From: Planococcus sp. 107-1
GTDB lineage: Bacteria > Bacillota > Bacilli > Bacillales_A > Planococcaceae
Length of the DNA stretch: 64,000 nt
Assembly (NCBI RefSeq): GCF_021513255.1
Contig: NZ_CP090977.1
Location: forward strand, 3,224,001 to 3,288,000
Direction of reading: 5' to 3'
Part shown: piece after piece, positions 60,915-64,000 of the stretch
Layout of the letters: every line of letters begins with the position of its first letter
Numbering within the stretch: position 1 is the first letter of the stretch
The notes under the pieces: generated by a model
What the model was told of the DNA's origin: nothing
Seen by the model: only the letters and a program-made list of their open reading frames with translations
Databases searched by the model: none
Position numbers and translations under genes: made by a program

Positions 60915-61437
60915 CGGCGATCTTCTCCACTTTCAATTTCCGTTTAATCAGCCGGATTTGGCCGCGGTGGCTGATTTCATCTTCCATCACATGGAACCAT
61001 AAATAATATTGATTGAACGAAACACCATTCGGCCAAACGCCTTCTTCGTAAAGCCAGAGGTCTTCCTTTTCTTTAAAGAGGCGCAAGGTTTCTTTTCGTG
61101 TGTCATCAAGTAAGTGAAGATAGAAATCCAGCGGTTTTCCGTGAATCTCTTTTTGCCCTCTCTCCCCCAACTCGAGAGCCGCCGACCAATCTGCCAACTC
61201 CTTTTCTGTCAAATCGCGCTTCTCAAACGCAATCACTTGATGGACCTTTTCAATGGCAGCCATATGATACAAAAGCGCACCGATCGAATTGCTGGCGGCC
61301 TCTTCCATATAATCCAATTCAATCTCCCCGAGCCCAGCAACTTCCGCTTTGGTGAGAGAACGTGTATGGTCAAGTTGGAACAGCAATTCCCCGATTTTCC
61401 CGCTGAATCCTTGGAGCGGTTTGATGGTGTAGTTCAT
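60907..61437 (-). CDS. DinB-family protein
   Basis: The 176-residue four-helix protein has the DinB-like metal site: ALLYHMAAIEKVHQVI with a first His, and WFHVMEDEISHRGQIRLIKR with the later His pair. Family members include metal-dependent thiol transferases and damage-inducible proteins. The precise reaction is unknown. It is coupled at both ends: its start overlaps a GNAT gene by four bases and its end overlaps the next by eight. Confidence 0.9.
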   Translation of the reverse strand: MNYTIKPLQGFSGKIGELLFQLDHTRSLTKAEVAGLGEIELDYMEEAASNSIGALLYHMAAIEKVHQVIAFEKRDLTEKELADWSAALELGERGQKEIHGKPLDFYLHLLDDTRKETLRLFKEKEDLWLYEEGVWPNGVSFNQYYLWFHVMEDEISHRGQIRLIKRKLKVEKIADA

Positions 61438-61916
61438 TCTCTGGCAGCCCCTTCTTTTTTGAAATAGCCGAGCGTCGTTTTCCCATTCAATTTTTCGGTT
61501 TTTCCTGTTTGTTCATACCCCAATTTTTCGTACAAATGGCAGTTGCCGCGCTCTTCCAGAATGGTTGCCAATTCCCACGTAGCCGCTTGTGCAAAAATTT
61601 CTTCCACTCGCTTCATCACTTCCTGGGCAATGCCGAATCCTTGATACGACGGATCGACGAATAACGGCCCGATCCAGTATTGGCGGTTGTCTCTCCAATG
61701 GACCCGGATGCCTCCAGCCAACTCTCCGTCTGCTATGATTTTATAAAAGCGTCCTGAAGGATGTTCGATTCGCAGCAACAGCCGTTCTATAGACTCATTG
61801 GCTGGGCTGGTTTCGAAATCCTGATACTTATCCAACAAAGGCTGAAAAGCCGCTTTCTGCATTATATGAAGCACCGGTGCATCTTCTGCTGTTGCCAGTT
61901 CTAAAAAGATTTTCAT
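61434..61916 (-). CDS. GNAT-family N-acetyltransferase
   Basis: The ATG at 61916 (MKIFLELATAEDAPVLHIMQ) has AGGAAGTGGCAGG upstream; the longer frame is unsupported. Landmarks: GRFYKIIADGELAGGIRVHW, GPLFVDPSYQGFGIAQEVMK as the acetyl-CoA loop, and HLYEKLGYEQTGKTEKLNGK. The 160-residue size suits single-domain GNATs. First gene of the four-gene coupled cluster; substrate unknown. Confidence 0.87.
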   Translation of the reverse strand: MKIFLELATAEDAPVLHIMQKAAFQPLLDKYQDFETSPANESIERLLLRIEHPSGRFYKIIADGELAGGIRVHWRDNRQYWIGPLFVDPSYQGFGIAQEVMKRVEEIFAQAATWELATILEERGNCHLYEKLGYEQTGKTEKLNGKTTLGYFKKEGAARE

Positions 61917-62017
61917 CCTGCCACTTCCTGTTCCCCGACTTAAGTAGTTTTTATTGTAGTATCTATTATAGGCATGAAGCCTCATTGCTGAATAGTCTGT
62001 TTTTTATGAGAAAGAAA

Positions 62018-62052
62018 AAAACTGCCTTTCCATAGTGCGGAAAGGCAGTTTT
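62018..62052. terminator. Bidirectional terminator after the oxidase operon
   Basis: Perfect 14-bp stem AAAACTGCCTTTCC/GGAAAGGCAGTTTT with a 7-nt loop. Confidence 0.93.
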
Positions 62053-62056
62053 CTTT

Positions 62057-62143
62057 CTATTCTTCGTCAGATATACTGGTTTCGATCAGCATGGCGGTAA
62101 AAACGATGAAGATAATCATTAATGATAATGCGGTGATCAACAT
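62057..62143 (-). CDS. Cytochrome c oxidase subunit IIa (28-residue membrane peptide)
   Basis: Too short for most gene finders. GGAGTTGAG lies about nine bases before the ATG at 62143. The product MLITALSLMIIFIVFTAMLI, followed by ETSISDEE, is one transmembrane helix with an acidic tail. Its position 12 bases after subunit I matches the tiny subunit IIa known in ba3-type oxidases, where it replaces a helix missing from subunit II. A terminator follows immediately, closing the operon. Confidence 0.75.
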   Translation of the reverse strand: MLITALSLMIIFIVFTAMLIETSISDEE

Positions 62144-62155
62144 TGCGCTCAACTC

Positions 62156-63807
62156 CTACCAAGTTTTGAATCCTTCCGATCCAGGCGGTGCATGGTGAAT
62201 CATATGGCTTAGCGGAATCGCATAGGCAGCAACAATTAGGAAGACGGCGATTCCAATCCAAATCCACCAATTTTCCAGCCATTTCGGTGTGTTTTCTTTA
62301 TCGCTGTCCGCCATCGGAAATTCAACTACATCTTCAGGCTTCACAGCTTTTGGCGACAAGAACATCGTCATGACGACGATATAGATGAGAATCATGGCGG
62401 AAAGGAAGAGGATGCTTCCTCCAACAGCCATCGTTACGTGATTGGTTAAAATCCCATCAAACCATTCAAGAGCGGCGGGATGATCGTTATAGCCTGAATA
62501 GGCAGTCCGTCTCGGAGCACCGAGAAGCCCCAAGATGTGCTGGGCTGTCGACATCAGCAGCATTCCGATGGACCACGTGATGATTTGGACGAATCCGAGG
62601 ATTTGCATCGATTTTGTAAATTTGCGTCCGGTCAAATACGGAATGAGCCAGAACGTCATCCCCATGAAAGTCATTGCTACCGGCGTTCCGACTGTGATAT
62701 GGAAATGCCCGACGATCCATAAAGTATTGTGGACGACTTCGTTCAATTGGAAACTTGCATTGATGATTCCGCCGCGCCGCCAGGAATAAAGAATGCCATC
62801 GCAATAAAGATTGACGTGAAGCGGACATCTTTCCATGGAAGTTTTGTGAACCAGCCGAATAGCCCGGTTCCTCCTTTTTTGCGTCCTGAAATTTCAAAGT
62901 TGGCAAACATGGAGAATGCCGTCATCAAAGACGGAATAATAACCATGAATGTCAAAACTACCTGAAGGAATTTCCAGAAATTCGAAATCCCCGGTTCCGT
63001 CAACTGATGGTGGAACCCAACCGGAATAGAGAATAAGATAAATAAAACAAACGATAAGCGTGCCAAGGAATCACTGAAAACTTTGACGCCGAGTATTTTT
63101 GGTACGATCACATACCAGGCCATATAAGCAGGCAGCAGCCAGAAGTAGACAAGCGGATGTCCGAAATACCAGAACAGGGAACGGCTCAATTCAACATTGA
63201 TGGTATCTGTCCAGCCGAATGCCCACGGGATGTATTGGAATAAGACCGTTGCCACAACCCCTAAACAGGCAATAATCCAAAGGATGATCGTCGTAATCGT
63301 CATAAAAGCGAATAAAGGGCTGAGTTCCCCTTTATGGTTTCTGCGCCACACCACATAATGGCCGACTAAAGCGAAACTGCTAATCCATGTTCCGACAATG
63401 ACCAATGCCAAGCCGACGTAAAACCAGCCGCTGCCTTTAAGCGGTGCGTAAAATGTATAAAGGACTGAAGCTTCACCGGAAACGATCATGACTGTCGCCA
63501 TCACCGTGCCAAGCAAAGTTACCCAGAAGCCGATCCATGAAAACAGACGGACTTTCGGGCCGAACGTCCCCAAACTTTTACTCATGCCGGTAATGAAAAA
63601 TCCAAAGATGAAAAAGGTCGTAAATATAAGTGCGAGCAGCACACCGTGTGCCGTTAAAATTTGATAATAATCCAGCCAAGCCGGCAATTGAAGTGCATCA
63701 TTCCGGATAAAAACTTGAAGCAGCCCGCATAAGGTCCCGATTAAAAAGGCCGTATACGCAACGCCGATATTCCATAAAGCTATTTTTCGATCTTGTGCAG
63801 CAATCAT
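62156..63807 (-). CDS. cbaA: b(o/a)3-type cytochrome c oxidase subunit I, with a single-base frame break
   Basis: Heme-copper oxidase subunit I with about 13 membrane helices. Key residues: the low-spin heme ligand in YYQILTAHGVLLALIF, copper ligands in WYFGHPLVYFWLLP and GFHHQLTEP, and the final VGHFHITVGTPVA. HPLVYF instead of HPEVYI is typical of the ba3/B family. The frame breaks near 62773-62777, after FFIPGGA, where a G run is one base short; one base restored gives GGIINASFQLNEVVHNTLW and 550 residues, a normal length. It starts two bases after subunit II. It reduces O2 to water and pumps protons. Confidence 0.93.
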
Positions 63808-63809
63808 GT

Positions 63810-64000
63810 TTAATACACCTCTATTTCATTGAACATCATATGATGCCCTGTTCCGCAATATTCATTGCAGAGAATCAAGTATTTTCCGGGTTTATCGAAT
63901 GTATAGGATTTTGTCGTGATGCGCCCCGGCACGACCATCATATTCACTTTTGTATCATCAATCGTAAAACTGTGGACCACATCGGTGCTGGTCACTTTGA
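63810..64000 (-). CDS. cbaB: Cytochrome c oxidase subunit II, ba3-type (5' end outside window)
   Basis: The open frame runs from the right window edge to a stop at 63810, giving the C-terminal 62 residues. The CuA site is complete: CNEYCGTGHHMM provides two Cys, His and Met, and DVVHSFTIDD provides the first His. It accepts electrons from cytochrome c. The N-terminal membrane anchor lies beyond the window. First visible gene of the cbaB-cbaA-subunit IIa operon. Confidence 0.92.
   Translation of the reverse strand, partial: KVTSTDVVHSFTIDDTKVNMMVVPGRITTKSYTFDKPGKYLILCNEYCGTGHHMMFNEIEVY

Noticed and set aside
1-64000. CRISPR arrays, IS elements, prophage or integrative element boundaries
   Set aside because: No regularly spaced repeats, transposase, integrase or att-like duplications were noticed; the gene content looks chromosomal.

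Overview
The window looks like a chromosomal segment from a low-to-moderate GC Firmicute, most likely Planococcaceae (Planococcus/Planomicrobium type). Signs are strong AGGAGG-type ribosome binding sites, U-tailed terminators, class III fructose bisphosphatase, CsoR/CopZ/CopA copper control, OhrR/Ohr and a b(o/a)3-type oxidase. The genus is inferred from protein style, not from a search. No rRNA, IS element, prophage or CRISPR array was seen; the only tRNA gene is selC.

Layout. 1-6.9 kb: Hen1 RNA-repair methyltransferase (cut by the left edge), class III fbp, a five-PAS GGDEF protein and two small unknown genes. 6.9-10.8 kb: copper block (copA, copZ, csoR, ydhK-like lipoprotein) with four matching CsoR-type operators. 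10.9-17.9 kb: CPBP protease, MerR, MFS + ROK repressor, ctaB, SDR + TetR. 18-27.1 kb: selenium block with selB-selA, selC on the other strand, a SenB-like glycosyltransferase translated with selD, then a PhnDCE-like transporter and a NodB-fold deacetylase whose best start is followed by an in-frame UGA and a SECIS-like hairpin. SelD is itself a UGA-containing selenoprotein gene. 27.2-39.6 kb: racemase, M28-like protein, RibT-like acetyltransferase, an ABC-2 exporter with a LytTR regulator fused to a degenerate ABC domain, pabA-pabBC, PadR-DUF2812, and a half-size MFS protein with a membrane-anchored FAD oxidoreductase. 39.7-46.7 kb: hexuronate operon (GntR, TRAP transporter, SDR, uxaC, uxuA). 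46.8-51.5 kb: class I ribonucleotide reductase operon behind a cobalamin riboswitch and terminator. 51.5-64 kb: uppP, MFS, methyltransferase/isochorismatase pair, gpx-ohrR-ohr, a CHASE4-type GGDEF-EAL protein, a coupled GNAT/DinB cluster, and a ba3-type oxidase with a 28-residue subunit IIa.

Data quality matters here. Twelve single-base frame breaks interrupt otherwise well-conserved genes: copA, SDR, selB (twice), an M28-like gene, a small CxxC gene, an ABC ATPase, uxuA, gntR, nrd alpha, GGDEF-EAL and oxidase subunit I. Most are one base missing from, or added to, a short homopolymer. In each case restoring one base gives a full-length protein with a total length divisible by three. I therefore read them mainly as sequencing/assembly indels and give full-gene coordinates.

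The most interesting part is the selenium block: a candidate selenosugar-synthase-like enzyme beside selD and a candidate new selenoprotein. Both are hypotheses that need homologue alignments.
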